Positions 1-7,430 are shown, counted from the stretch's first letter. The stretch is DNA of 16,648 bases from Spirochaetaceae bacterium (GCA_003141795.1 PLNO01000331.1:1-16648), one strand, 5' to 3'. Numbers and translations: made by a program. Notes: generated from the sequence alone by a model not told the origin.

Positions 1-15
1 GACTACAAAGATTAG
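1..15 (+). CDS. 3' end of a second sugar-binding-protein gene (partial)
   Basis: The first 15 bases read D-Y-K-D-stop, exactly the last four codons and stop of the intact sugar-binding protein encoded on the other strand at 4890-5921. The match continues past the stop through the downstream hairpin to about base 72, with two mismatches. The window therefore probably opens on the tail of a paralogous copy of that gene, running in from the left on the plus strand. Only the tail is visible, so the state of the rest of the gene is unknown. Confidence 0.7.
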   Translation, partial: DYKD

Positions 16-33
16 GCTCTATAATGCGAAGAG

Positions 34-70
34 ATACGGACCCACGCCCCTTCACAGGGTGGGTCCGTAT
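34..70 (+). terminator. Strong hairpin after the upstream binding-protein gene
   Basis: A perfect 12-bp stem (ATACGGACCCAC pairing with GTGGGTCCGTAT) encloses a 13-nt loop, 18 nt after the stop codon. No T-run follows, so it may be a weak or Rho-assisted terminator, or an element that stabilises the 3' end of the mRNA. The identical hairpin occurs inverted at 4835-4871. Confidence 0.55.
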
Positions 71-167
71 CCCCATTGCCGGCAGCTTCTCGTTTAGGGC
101 GAGTTTGAAACGGTTCTCTACGAGACGATATCGCAGAGCGGCTTAACCGCGGAGAGGAAGGAACGCT

Positions 168-1181
168 ATGAAAGCTTTATTCATCGGTGGCACGGGATTG
201 ATCAGTTCGGCGGTGTCTCGCCTTGCTGTTGAGAGGGGGATCGACCTATTTCTGTTGAACCGCGGACAGAAGGGAGAGTTTTTTCCTCAAGGCGCAAAGC
301 AGATCGTCGCAGATTACCGCGATCAGAAGGCGGTACAGAAAGCCCTTCGAGGCAAGTCCTTTGACGTGGTGGCGGACTGGATCGCCTTCACACCTGAGCA
401 GGTTGCTGCCGACATTGCACTCTTCTCTGGCAGCACGGCACAGTTCTTCTTCATCAGCTCGGCAAGCGCCTACCAGAAGCCTTCGACACACTATATCATT
501 TCCGAATCCACGCCCTTGGCGAACCCCTTCTGGCAGTACAGCCGTGATAAAATTGCCGGCGAGGAATTGCTGATGCATGAATACAGGGAGAAGGGTTTCC
601 CGGTGACGATCATCCGGCCAACTCTCACGTATGGCGTCACTCAGATCCCTGCGGCTGTCGGAAGCTGGGATCATCCTTGGACCCTCGTCGACAGGATGCG
701 AAAAGGGAAAAAAATCATCGTCCCCGGCGACGGCACTTCACTGTGGACCATGACCCACAATTCCGACCTCGCAAAAGGGTTCGTCGGGCTGATGGGGAAT
801 ATCCATGCAATCGGCCATGCCTTCAATATCACCTCCGACGAGGTGCTGACATGGAACCAGATTTACGGACTCATCGGTGTGGCGGCGGGGGCGCGACCGG
901 ACATCGTGCACATCGCCTCGGATTTCCTCGCCGCTTTCAACCCTGACCAGGTCGGGAACCTCACCGGCGACAAGGCGCAGAGCGCCATCTTTGACAACTC
1001 AAAGATCAAGAGTTTTGTTCCCGGCTACTCGGCGACTGTTCCTTTTGCCATAGGAGTGCGTGAGTCGGTCAGGTGGTTCGAGGAACATCCCGAGCGCTGC
1101 ACGGTCGACGAAAACTTCAACGCGTTCTGCGACCGAGTGATTGCTGCGTACCAGTCGGGTCTTCAGATGGCGAAAACATAA
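168..1181 (+). CDS. NAD-dependent epimerase/dehydratase (atypical extended SDR)
   Basis: A 337-residue protein of the extended/atypical short-chain dehydrogenase superfamily. The N-terminus has the Rossmann dinucleotide motif GGTGLIS (residues 7-13). A serine-rich strand SSAS (97-100) precedes a YxxxK catalytic pair (Tyr124, Lys128), and RPTLTYG (150-156) is the conserved segment after the active site. These point to an NAD(P)-linked nucleotide-sugar or free-sugar epimerase/dehydratase of the kind related to plant CSP41 proteins; the substrate cannot be read. The start is set by a good AGGAAGGA site just upstream of ATG 168. The gene stands alone between the hairpin at 34-70 and a 402-bp leader region. 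It is cytoplasmic, with no signal peptide. Confidence 0.8.
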   Translation: MKALFIGGTGLISSAVSRLAVERGIDLFLLNRGQKGEFFPQGAKQIVADYRDQKAVQKALRGKSFDVVADWIAFTPEQVAADIALFSGSTAQFFFISSASAYQKPSTHYIISESTPLANPFWQYSRDKIAGEELLMHEYREKGFPVTIIRPTLTYGVTQIPAAVGSWDHPWTLVDRMRKGKKIIVPGDGTSLWTMTHNSDLAKGFVGLMGNIHAIGHAFNITSDEVLTWNQIYGLIGVAAGARPDIVHIASDFLAAFNPDQVGNLTGDKAQSAIFDNSKIKSFVPGYSATVPFAIGVRESVRWFEEHPERCTVDENFNAFCDRVIAAYQSGLQMAKT

Positions 1182-1499
1182 ATAGGGAGCATGTGTACGA
1201 TAGAGAAAGGACCGTTGAGGAAACGATGCGTCCTGCTGCGAAATCTCCGGCACTGAGCTATCGGGGCTTGCGATAGCCTGCTTCTGCACAAGGTTGAAGA
1301 GATCGTCAACTGCATTCCCGAATTGCCCAGCAGACACAGCGCATAGCGGTGTGTCTGCTGGATCTTCCGGGAGTCGCTCTATCCTTCTCAAATCAATGTC
1401 GACGCGATGCACACAAGCGACTAAGCTGATTGTCATAACATGCATGGCAGATCAACTGGTTTCGTGTATATTGCACATGGATTGATTGAACGATCCGTG
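1182..1499. other. Intergenic stretch with two hairpins
   Basis: I see no convincing gene here. There are two dyads: GCTATCG/CGATAGC at 1257-1277 (7-bp stem, 7-nt loop) and a perfect 12-bp stem at 1327-1361 (CCAGCAGACACA with TGTGTCTGCTGG, 11-nt loop). Neither has a T-run. They may terminate or protect the epimerase transcript. A short plus-strand frame ending near 1342 looks slightly coding-like but I could not identify it. Confidence 0.5.
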
Positions 1500-1528
1500 T
1501 TGACAAAAAGGGCTAAGTATGGTAAGGT
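1500..1528 (+). promoter_or_regulatory. Sigma70-type promoter of the GntR/FCD regulator
   Basis: A perfect -35 box TTGACA (1500-1505) is followed by 17 bp and TAAGGT (1523-1528). The same architecture recurs at two other promoters in the window (6016-6044 and 6273-6301), which supports it strongly. The -10 box lies inside the dyad operator at 1520-1538. Confidence 0.75.
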
Positions 1529-1538
1529 TGTCTTACCA
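1520..1538 (+). promoter_or_regulatory. Operator dyad TGGTAA-N7-TTACCA (site 1)
   Basis: The sequence TGGTAAGGTTGTCTTACCA has perfect 6-bp inverted arms and overlaps the -10 box of the regulator's own promoter. The arms resemble the TGGT/ACCA half-sites usual for FadR-subfamily GntR regulators. It is followed by CAGTTGGGCAGTTATC (1537-1552), shared with the other two sites. Autorepression is the natural reading. Confidence 0.75.
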
Positions 1539-1583
1539 GTTGGGCAGTTATCCAACTTGCCGTGGATGCAAGGGAGCATGTTG

Positions 1584-2336
1584 ATGAAACCGGGGGCACA
1601 CTTCAAAATAATCAAGTCCGAAAAGAAAAGCACACAACTCGCTGAACAAATAATCGAAGCAATCCAGAATGGTATCTATCAGCCAGGAGATCGAATACCC
1701 TCGGAGAGAATTATTGCGGAAGAGACGGGAATAAGCAGGCCGTCCGTTCGTGAAGCAATGAGTGCACTCCAGATTGCGGGAATTGTGGAGAGCAAAGGCG
1801 GATCGGGTTGTTATGCGAAAGAGATCGGACATGAGAGCTTGACCCTGAATGTGCTGTCAATGCTCGAGAAAAGTATAGGGCCGTTCGAAATGCTCGAGGC
1901 TCGTAAGGCGATAGAACCGGCCGTGGCCAGGCTTGCCGCAAACAAAGCTGCGTCGCAACATCTCGAGCTGATTCGAAGGGCGTTGCTTCAGATGAGAAAG
2001 GCAGCCGAACTGGTCGACGCAAAGTCTTTTGATTCGGCGGATCATGATTTTCATATAGCGATAGCTGCCGCAACAGGGAACGAGGCAATTAAAAAGGTTG
2101 TGCAATACCTGCTTCGGCCTATGATAGGAAAGATCTGGCGTCAAATAAAACTGGAAAAAGACAGCATGCAGGATAATGAGCATGTCGATATGGTCATAAG
2201 GAGCCACGAACGCATTTTGGCAGCTATTGAAGAAAAAGAAGCCCAGGTGGCTGAAGATGAAATGATTGAGCACATAAAGTTCACTGAGAAAAACATGTTT
2301 GAAGCCGAAGAAACAATTGAAAATGACACGAAATGA
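1584..2336 (+). CDS. GntR-family (FadR/FCD) transcriptional regulator
   Basis: A 250-residue regulator. Residues 18-78 form a GntR winged helix-turn-helix, including PSERIIAEETGISRPSVREA with the typical PSVREA recognition helix. Residues about 100-245 are an FCD ligand-binding domain with the expected metal ligands Asp153, His157, His208 and His230. FCD regulators often sense uronates, gluconate or lactate, which fits the neighbouring uronate genes. I chose ATG 1584 because GGGAG (1572-1576) sits 7 nt upstream. The frame opens earlier, at 1440, but that start would place the promoter and operator inside the coding region. The operator at 1520-1538 and its two copies near 6000-6311 suggest that it controls itself, the sugar-binding protein and the Gfo/Idh operon. 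Confidence 0.9.
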   Translation: MKPGAHFKIIKSEKKSTQLAEQIIEAIQNGIYQPGDRIPSERIIAEETGISRPSVREAMSALQIAGIVESKGGSGCYAKEIGHESLTLNVLSMLEKSIGPFEMLEARKAIEPAVARLAANKAASQHLELIRRALLQMRKAAELVDAKSFDSADHDFHIAIAAATGNEAIKKVVQYLLRPMIGKIWRQIKLEKDSMQDNEHVDMVIRSHERILAAIEEKEAQVAEDEMIEHIKFTEKNMFEAEETIENDTK

Positions 2337-2410
2337 TCACACCGTACGATTTTCACAAAGGATGTCCGCGCTGGAGAAATGACTTCGAGCCGGATACTTC
2401 TAATATGAGC

Positions 2411-2433
2411 CTACAGTATCAGTAATGCTGTAG
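2411..2433. terminator. Hairpin between convergent genes
   Basis: A 9-bp stem with one wobble pair (CTACAGTAT with ATGCTGTAG, loop CAGTA) sits between the convergent regulator and epimerase genes. It could serve as a bidirectional terminator, but it lacks a T-run on either strand. Confidence 0.35.
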
Positions 2434-2436
2434 AGC

Positions 2437-3303
2437 TCACGCAAGGAAACCCCTTGTAAACTCGCACGATCTGCGCGCCTCGGCATCGAGGTCTGCTTGA
2501 GGCATCAATTCGCGGTTGACCCGAATGTCTCGGCCAATCTCTCCGCCTGGCATGAGAAAAGGTTCCATGACGACCCAGCCCGTGAATCCGATTTCCTTAA
2601 GGGCTGCCCCGATCTCCTTCCATGGGATACGGCCTCGGCCCGGCGGCTTGCGATTGCTCTCGCCTGTGTGGAAATGACCGAGCAGCTTTCCTGCTGTCTT
2701 GATCGCACCCTCAAAACTATCCTCTTCGATATTCATATGGTAGGTATCGAGCAGGATCTTGAGGTTCGGGCTCCCGACCTGACGTACATAGTCGACCGCT
2801 TCTTCCGCCGTATTCAGAAGGAATTGCTCGAATCGATTTACCACTTCAACATTGTACGTCAGCCCAAGATCCACAGCCTTTTTCATCGCCTCTTTCATGG
2901 CGGCGATGCTCCATTCAAGAGCCTGACGCTTGCTGCCCTGCCGTCCCGCCAGCGTCGCAGGCCAGCAGGAGTAGATGATGCCCGTTAGGCGATCTATGCC
3001 GATTTCCACCATGGCGTCGGCAATTCGACCGAGGTACGCAATGCCCGCTTTCCTCACCGCCGCGTCCGAGGAGGCCAGATCAGAGGAAGGAGGCAAGCCG
3101 ATGCAGCAGCTCATGGGAACTCCGGTCTCGGTTGAGGCGGCGCGAAGCCGCTGCCTCTCCGCCCCGCTCAGGCCGGCAATGGTCCCGGCGTTTATCTCCA
3201 GCACGTCAAAGCCGAGCCGCTTCACGCGCGACAGGAAGGGCACAAAATCTGCGTCCCAATTGTGCTCCCAGTACGCATAGTAGATTCCCACCTTGTTGTT
3301 CAT
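2437..3303 (-). CDS. D-psicose/D-tagatose 3-epimerase-family sugar epimerase
   Basis: A 288-residue TIM-barrel protein of the ketose 3-epimerase family, which interconverts C3 epimers of free ketoses with a Mn2+/Co2+ centre. It closely follows Agrobacterium D-psicose 3-epimerase along its length. Matches include GIYYAYWEH at the N-terminus, VEVVNRFE with metal ligand Glu153, LLDTYHMNIEEDSF with Asp186, GHFHTGESNR with His212 and Arg218, and VVMEPF with Glu247. All four metal/catalytic positions are present. I chose ATG 3303, which matches the family N-terminus and has AGGAG 4 nt upstream; an in-frame GTG at 3315 abuts the stop of the preceding gene. It is tightly coupled to the isomerase upstream on the same strand, suggesting successive steps on one sugar. 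The exact ketose is not known. Confidence 0.88.
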   Translation of the reverse strand: MNNKVGIYYAYWEHNWDADFVPFLSRVKRLGFDVLEINAGTIAGLSGAERQRLRAASTETGVPMSCCIGLPPSSDLASSDAAVRKAGIAYLGRIADAMVEIGIDRLTGIIYSCWPATLAGRQGSKRQALEWSIAAMKEAMKKAVDLGLTYNVEVVNRFEQFLLNTAEEAVDYVRQVGSPNLKILLDTYHMNIEEDSFEGAIKTAGKLLGHFHTGESNRKPPGRGRIPWKEIGAALKEIGFTGWVVMEPFLMPGGEIGRDIRVNRELMPQADLDAEARRSCEFTRGFLA

Positions 3304-3315
3304 TCGACTCCTCAC

Positions 3316-4764
3316 TCACTCCGCAGAGGAACTGCCCTGGCCTGCACCGAAAAGACGTGTCTCGATTCCCATGACTTTTCCCACTGCGATCAGCTCCCTT
3401 GTGAAGTCGCCGTAGACGCCGTGAATATGGTTGCAGGGGAAGCTCGTAAGGAATTCCTCTGCGCTACACCCTAATTTCGTAAACGCAATCGGCCACTCCG
3501 GCGTTACAGTCCTTCCTCGGGCAAGCGCGTTTTCGCGATCGAACTCGACGATAGTCCCCGGCACGATGGCGAGCCAGTACCGGCCTTCCTTTCTCGCGAG
3601 CCTCGCCAGTGTCACGCTGCCTGGGGCGGCGAAGTGGTGCACGGAAGGTCCACCCGCCGGATAGTCGGATATTTCAGGATAAAAGGTCACCTTACGAAGA
3701 TTCTCTATCGGATCCATGGATCGGGCGGCAAAAAAAGTCGGATGAGTCCCGGAGTTCGAGAAGTACCATACGTCGTCCACCGCGTCGTAGTGCCTCACGT
3801 CGGCGAACAGTACGGGCTGGGCGCGCGTGATATGCTTCATTAATTGCATCGTGAGTCCGCCGTCCATATCCGATTCCGTAGCCGCGATGATCGGTTCATG
3901 GGGCCCGTCCCAATCGTAAGGATCGTTGAGGAAGGCCTCAGCCAGGTCCATGGTGACGAAATGATCTGTGAGGTCCCCGTGCGCCTTGATGCCGATGAAA
4001 TCCAGGTGCCTTTCGTGGATGAGGCGCCGCAATCCGATATAGGCACGGATCGCGAGCTGAAGCTTCTGGGGAGTGAGCGCCTTCCCGTCATACTGAATGC
4101 TCCCGACACACTCCTCCAGCCATTTCTGCGCTTTCTGCACCAGGGCGGGTTCTACGGCGCCAGCGTAGCGGACGATGTCCTCCTGCTCATTGTATTCGAT
4201 GTCTATGCCGAAGTCGCGCTGCCACTGGTCCAGGTTCGCGATGGTAGTATACATGCCCAGTGCCCTGCCGCCAAAAGTGCCGAAGGTCATTCCATGGAGC
4301 ATCGAGACAGCCGCCGCGGCGCGAATGTACTCCATCACTTTTGCCAGCGTGCCTTTTTCGCCGATATCCCCCCAGATCCGCGTGTGCTGGTACCCCAATT
4401 GATCCATCGTGCCGGCAGCGGCCAGCATCGCGACCATGCCGGGCTCGGAAGGGTGGAGGTTGGAAAAAAGAAGTATCGGCTTTCGTAGCAGGGAAGCCGC
4501 GATGGCGGAAAGGTGAGGAAAACACCAGATCGCGTAATTGAAAATGACCAGATCCACGCCGTCCTGTTGCAGGCGTTCCGCCTCCTGCCGTGCCGTTTCG
4601 GAGTCCCAGATGACAGCGCGCCCGTCGATGACCTCCGCTTCACCGGTCGCCTCGATCTCCGCCTTCACCCTCGCTTGGTATCTCAGGTTCGTCTCAAGGT
4701 GGGCTCGATGGAGATATTCCCGGCCGTCCGAGAAGGTCAACAGTCCAACGCGATACTTCCTCAT
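3316..4764 (-). CDS. L-fucose/L-arabinose isomerase-family protein
   Basis: A 482-residue protein of the FucI/AraA-like aldose-ketose isomerase family. Residues 1-170 form the alternating alpha/beta N-terminal domain (YRVGLLTFSDGRE, VDLVIFNYAIW, GTFGGRALGMY). The likely metal ligands are Glu297 (ATESDMDGGLTM), Asp322 (LFADVRHYD) and a C-terminal histidine in NHIHGVYGDF (446-448). It should isomerise an aldose to a ketose that the adjacent 3-epimerase can use; the sugar cannot be assigned. ATG 4764 is chosen because AAGGAG lies 7 nt upstream; an in-frame extension to 4830 would run up to the hairpin. It probably shares a transcript with the binding-protein gene upstream (4890-5921), through the hairpin at 4835-4871, and with the epimerase downstream. 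Confidence 0.85.
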   Translation of the reverse strand: MRKYRVGLLTFSDGREYLHRAHLETNLRYQARVKAEIEATGEAEVIDGRAVIWDSETARQEAERLQQDGVDLVIFNYAIWCFPHLSAIAASLLRKPILLFSNLHPSEPGMVAMLAAAGTMDQLGYQHTRIWGDIGEKGTLAKVMEYIRAAAAVSMLHGMTFGTFGGRALGMYTTIANLDQWQRDFGIDIEYNEQEDIVRYAGAVEPALVQKAQKWLEECVGSIQYDGKALTPQKLQLAIRAYIGLRRLIHERHLDFIGIKAHGDLTDHFVTMDLAEAFLNDPYDWDGPHEPIIAATESDMDGGLTMQLMKHITRAQPVLFADVRHYDAVDDVWYFSNSGTHPTFFAARSMDPIENLRKVTFYPEISDYPAGGPSVHHFAAPGSVTLARLARKEGRYWLAIVPGTIVEFDRENALARGRTVTPEWPIAFTKLGCSAEEFLTSFPCNHIHGVYGDFTRELIAVGKVMGIETRLFGAGQGSSSAE

Positions 4765-4834
4765 GCCCGCTCTCCTTCGTAGTACGGCCTCTGCCGCGCA
4801 GCTGGGTATTATTCGAGAGACCGCCTGCAATGGA

Positions 4835-4871
4835 ATACGGACCCACCCTGTGAAGGGGCGTGGGTCCGTAT
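4835..4871 (-). terminator. Strong hairpin after the sugar-binding-protein gene
   Basis: The inverted copy of the 34-70 hairpin, with a perfect 12-bp stem and 13-nt loop, beginning 18 nt after the binding-protein stop. There is no T-run. It lies between the binding-protein gene and two enzyme genes on the same strand, so it probably dampens read-through or protects the upstream mRNA, giving more binding protein than enzyme. Confidence 0.55.
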
Positions 4872-4889
4872 CTCTTCGTATGATAGAGC

Positions 4890-5921
4890 CTAATCTTTGT
4901 AGTCGCGCGACCAGATGCCGGGCATCGCGGCGAGGTTCGTCGGCGTAGCGACGCGGCAGGGAATCAGGTGCGTGCCCTGAACCTTCTGCCCCGCCAGCAG
5001 CTCGGCGATCACCGTCACCAGCGCGTCGGCCTGTGCGTAGGCCTCGTAGGTTGCATCGACATCGATGTACCCGTCGATGACGCCAGGATAACCCTGCGGC
5101 TGCACGTCACAGGAGGCGACCCATACGTGTCCGGCTGTCCCGGTGGGCGCAAGCTTGTTGGCTTCCTTGAGGGCCTTCTTCACGCTCTCGAAAGCGAAGT
5201 CGCTGTGCATGAAGATCGCGTTGGCTTCAGGGTGCGCCGCAAGCGCGTTGGCCGTACCGGTGTAGAAGTTCTCCGCCTTCCAGTCGGTAGGAACCTGGGC
5301 GACCGTCGTCCACATATGCTTCTGGGTTTCAACCTGGTGCCATCCCTGGCTGCGGTTGACCGCGTTCAGGTCGCGCAGATCGCCCATCAGCTCGATGACT
5401 TTCCCCTGGACATGGTTCTTTTCCAGCAGCGCCGCAAAGGCCAATCCTGCCTGAAGACCCTGATCGAAGCTGTCTCCGCCCACGTGCGCATCGGGGGACA
5501 CCGTGGCGGAGGCCCGGTCAAACGTGATGAAGGGGATGTTCGCCTTATGGGCGGCGTCGATGGATGCTCCGATCGTCGCTGCATCCTCGGCACGCGCCAC
5601 GATGATGTCCACGTGCTGATTGATCAGATCCTGGATGTTGGAGGCCTGCGTCGCCGGGTCACCGTTGGCAACGTTGTAGATCCACTGGAACTGCACGTTG
5701 TTCTTCTCTCCAAACGTCTTCCCGTAGCGCATCATCTCATCCTGCCACGCGGTGATCTGGGAGTGGATCTTCTCGTTCCACGACACCCCCACCTTGATGA
5801 CTTTCGCACCGTTGGCCGCGGCGCCCGTTTCCGTCTTCCCGTTGGCGAAAACCTGGCCACCCAGGAACATACACGCGATGAGAATGACACCGAGAACTGC
5901 GAAAATACGAGATCTCTTCAT
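4890..5921 (-). CDS. Sugar ABC transporter substrate-binding protein
   Basis: A 343-residue exported protein of the periplasmic-binding-protein type 1 (ribose/xylose-like) family. Residues 1-26 are a signal peptide: KRSR, then a hydrophobic stretch, ending QVFA before NGKTET. LIAC at 14-17 is formally a lipobox, but it sits inside the hydrophobic core, so lipidation is uncertain. Family features include VGVSWNEKIHSQIT, QDLINQHVDIIVARAED, IPFITFDR and FMHSDFAFE. It should deliver a sugar or sugar acid to an ABC importer. No permease or ATPase gene is present here, so these must lie elsewhere, possibly left of the window beyond the duplicate tail. ATG 5921 is preceded by AAGGAGG; longer frames have no support. 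The operator at 6006-6024 overlaps its promoter. Confidence 0.9.
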   Translation of the reverse strand: MKRSRIFAVLGVILIACMFLGGQVFANGKTETGAAANGAKVIKVGVSWNEKIHSQITAWQDEMMRYGKTFGEKNNVQFQWIYNVANGDPATQASNIQDLINQHVDIIVARAEDAATIGASIDAAHKANIPFITFDRASATVSPDAHVGGDSFDQGLQAGLAFAALLEKNHVQGKVIELMGDLRDLNAVNRSQGWHQVETQKHMWTTVAQVPTDWKAENFYTGTANALAAHPEANAIFMHSDFAFESVKKALKEANKLAPTGTAGHVWVASCDVQPQGYPGVIDGYIDVDATYEAYAQADALVTVIAELLAGQKVQGTHLIPCRVATPTNLAAMPGIWSRDYKD

Positions 5922-6005
5922 GGTCTTTCTCCTCCTTGAAGTTTTCCGCCCGAGGGTACTACCCACTGTACACTCAACATGGCGATCGAAAACAAATTGG
6001 ACAAC

Positions 6006-6024
6006 TGGTAAGGTCACTTTACCA
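6006..6024 (-). promoter_or_regulatory. Operator dyad TGGTAA-N7-TTACCA (site 2)
   Basis: On the minus strand this reads TGGTAAAGTGACCTTACCA, identical over all 19 bases to site 3 and close to site 1. It covers the -10 box of the binding-protein promoter. The following minus-strand segment, CAGTTGTCCAATTTGT, keeps 12 of the 16 bases of the conserved downstream element. Confidence 0.75.
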
Positions 6025-6044
6025 TTAGCATTGTGTGCTGTCAA
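6016..6044 (-). promoter_or_regulatory. Sigma70-type promoter of the sugar-binding-protein gene
   Basis: On the minus strand TTGACA (6044-6039) is separated by 17 bp from TAAAGT (6021-6016). This would give a leader of nearly 90 nt before ATG 5921. Spacing and boxes match the other two promoters carrying the same operator. Confidence 0.75.
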
Positions 6045-6272
6045 CAAAAATTACGAATTGCTGGCTTTTCGGCAGGGATTCGTAGTAACTGTTTGAAGCT
6101 TGTTGTCCTCCCCGACGACAACCCAACTTCGCCCGCGACTGCCAGCAGCTATTCTTTCGAGGTGCTCCAATCAGTCGATGCATCTTCAATCCCCATTCGG
6201 CCAAATCCTCCCTGAGCCCGTGTTTCTTACAGGTTGGGAAGCATTCATTTCCTGCATCTTCAGCGATTTTGA
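6045..6272. other. Middle of the divergent intergenic region
   Basis: About 230 bp separate the two divergent, operator-bearing promoters. I see no gene. A short dyad at 6100-6121 (TTGTTGTC, loop CTCCCC, GACGACAA) has one wobble pair and could be a second regulator site or a chance hairpin. Confidence 0.4.
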
Positions 6273-6301
6273 TTGACAGCAGTTTTTAGTGATGGTAAAG
6301 T
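6273..6301 (+). promoter_or_regulatory. Sigma70-type promoter of the Gfo/Idh operon
   Basis: TTGACA (6273-6278), a 17-bp spacer and TAAAGT (6296-6301). The predicted start lies about 63 nt before ATG 6371. The architecture is the same as at the regulator and binding-protein promoters. Confidence 0.75.
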
Positions 6302-6311
6302 GACCTTACCA
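6293..6311 (+). promoter_or_regulatory. Operator dyad TGGTAA-N7-TTACCA (site 3)
   Basis: TGGTAAAGTGACCTTACCA overlaps the -10 box. It is followed by CAGTTGGCCAATTATC (6310-6325), which matches site 1 at 14 of 16 positions. It is the probable binding site of the GntR/FCD protein encoded at 1584-2336. Confidence 0.75.
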
Positions 6312-6370
6312 GTTGGCCAATTATCGAGTCTACACACCCAGGCCGATGGGGAACGGAAAGGGGCGAAATC

Positions 6371-7360
6371 ATGAAACCAGTCGTTTGGGGGATCTTGTCG
6401 GTTTCGGGGCATTACCAGCTTCGGGTGCATACCAACTTGGAGAAGTCTCCTCTGGTGGATCTACGTGCTATTGCGTCGCGATCGGATGAAAAAGCGGCCG
6501 CAGCTGCAAGGCGGCTGGGCATTGCGAAATCATACGGCTCCTACGAGGAGCTATTGGCCGATCGGGAGATCGAGGCAATTTACATTCCCCTCCCCAACCA
6601 TATGCACGCCGAGTGGGTGCGCAAGGCCGCCGATGCGGGCAAGCACGTGTTGTGCGAAAAGCCCTTTGCGATGGACGCGCGGGAAGCGGAGCAGGCCGTT
6701 CAGCACGCGAAGAGCAAGGGCGTGCTGGTGATGGAGGCCTTCATGTACCGCTTCCATCCGCAGTGGAGGAAGGCGCAGGAGGTTGTCAGATCGGGAGAGA
6801 TCGGCGAGCTTCATTCGATTCATGCGATGTACACGTACATGTTGACGGATCCGGGCAATATTCGGAACAACGTGGTGACAGGGGGCGGGGGGATCAACGA
6901 TGTGGGTTGCTACCTGGTGTCGTGCTCACGATTTCTCATGGGCAGAGAGCCGACGCGGGTGATAAGTCTCGTGCAGCGTGATGCCGGCATGAAGACGGAT
7001 ATACTGGCCTCCGCGATACTCGATTTTGGCACTGCACGGGCGGCGTTCACGGTGGGCACCCAGACGCATTCAACGCAGCATGTGGAAGTCCTCGGGTCCG
7101 GGGGTGAGATGACGATGCCCCTGCCTTTCAATGCATATGCTGACATTCCCATGCAGGTGACAGTGAGCAACGGGGTAGGGACGCGCACTATCTTCACCCC
7201 CGCTGTTGACCAGTACGTGGAGATGTTCGAGGAGTTTTCGCGCGCGGTGCGGGAAGGTGGCACAGCGCCGACGCCCCCCCAGGACGCGATCGACAACATG
7301 AAGGTGCTCGATGCGCTGTTCCGTTCCGAAAAGTCGGGAAGTTGGGAAAAAGTGGGGTAG
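6371..7360 (+). CDS. Gfo/Idh/MocA-family sugar dehydrogenase
   Basis: A 329-residue NAD(P)-dependent oxidoreductase. Residues 1-120 form the Rossmann domain, ending in the family hallmark CEKPFAM (Glu96, Lys97, Pro98). The C-terminal alpha/beta substrate domain carries GGGGINDVGCY with Asp177 and Tyr181, as in xylose/glucose dehydrogenase-like members. The usual glycine-rich loop is altered (GILSVSGHY instead of GxGxxG). It should oxidise or reduce a sugar, sugar acid or inositol; the substrate is unknown. ATG 6371 follows AAAGGGG at 7 nt. It is first in a plus-strand operon with the GlcG-like and URO-D-like genes, under operator site 3. A short relic of a similar gene's 3' end lies at 9063-9106. 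Confidence 0.85.
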   Translation: MKPVVWGILSVSGHYQLRVHTNLEKSPLVDLRAIASRSDEKAAAAARRLGIAKSYGSYEELLADREIEAIYIPLPNHMHAEWVRKAADAGKHVLCEKPFAMDAREAEQAVQHAKSKGVLVMEAFMYRFHPQWRKAQEVVRSGEIGELHSIHAMYTYMLTDPGNIRNNVVTGGGGINDVGCYLVSCSRFLMGREPTRVISLVQRDAGMKTDILASAILDFGTARAAFTVGTQTHSTQHVEVLGSGGEMTMPLPFNAYADIPMQVTVSNGVGTRTIFTPAVDQYVEMFEEFSRAVREGGTAPTPPQDAIDNMKVLDALFRSEKSGSWEKVG

Positions 7361-7430
7361 ACCGTCGGGCAGCCGAAGGCGGGCCGCCAGATTGATAGAA
7401 GAGAAAACTCACGAACAGGAGGACTTTGCA

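Noticed and set aside
1440..1583. N-terminal extension of the GntR/FCD regulator from ATG 1440
   Set aside because: It would place the -35, -10 and operator inside the gene, has no ribosome-binding site, and adds residues outside the family. ATG 1584 has a well-spaced GGGAG.
4968..5939. A 323-codon plus-strand frame opposite the sugar-binding protein
   Set aside because: The minus-strand gene has a signal peptide, a strong ribosome-binding site and a complete binding-protein fold; the plus frame is a shadow.
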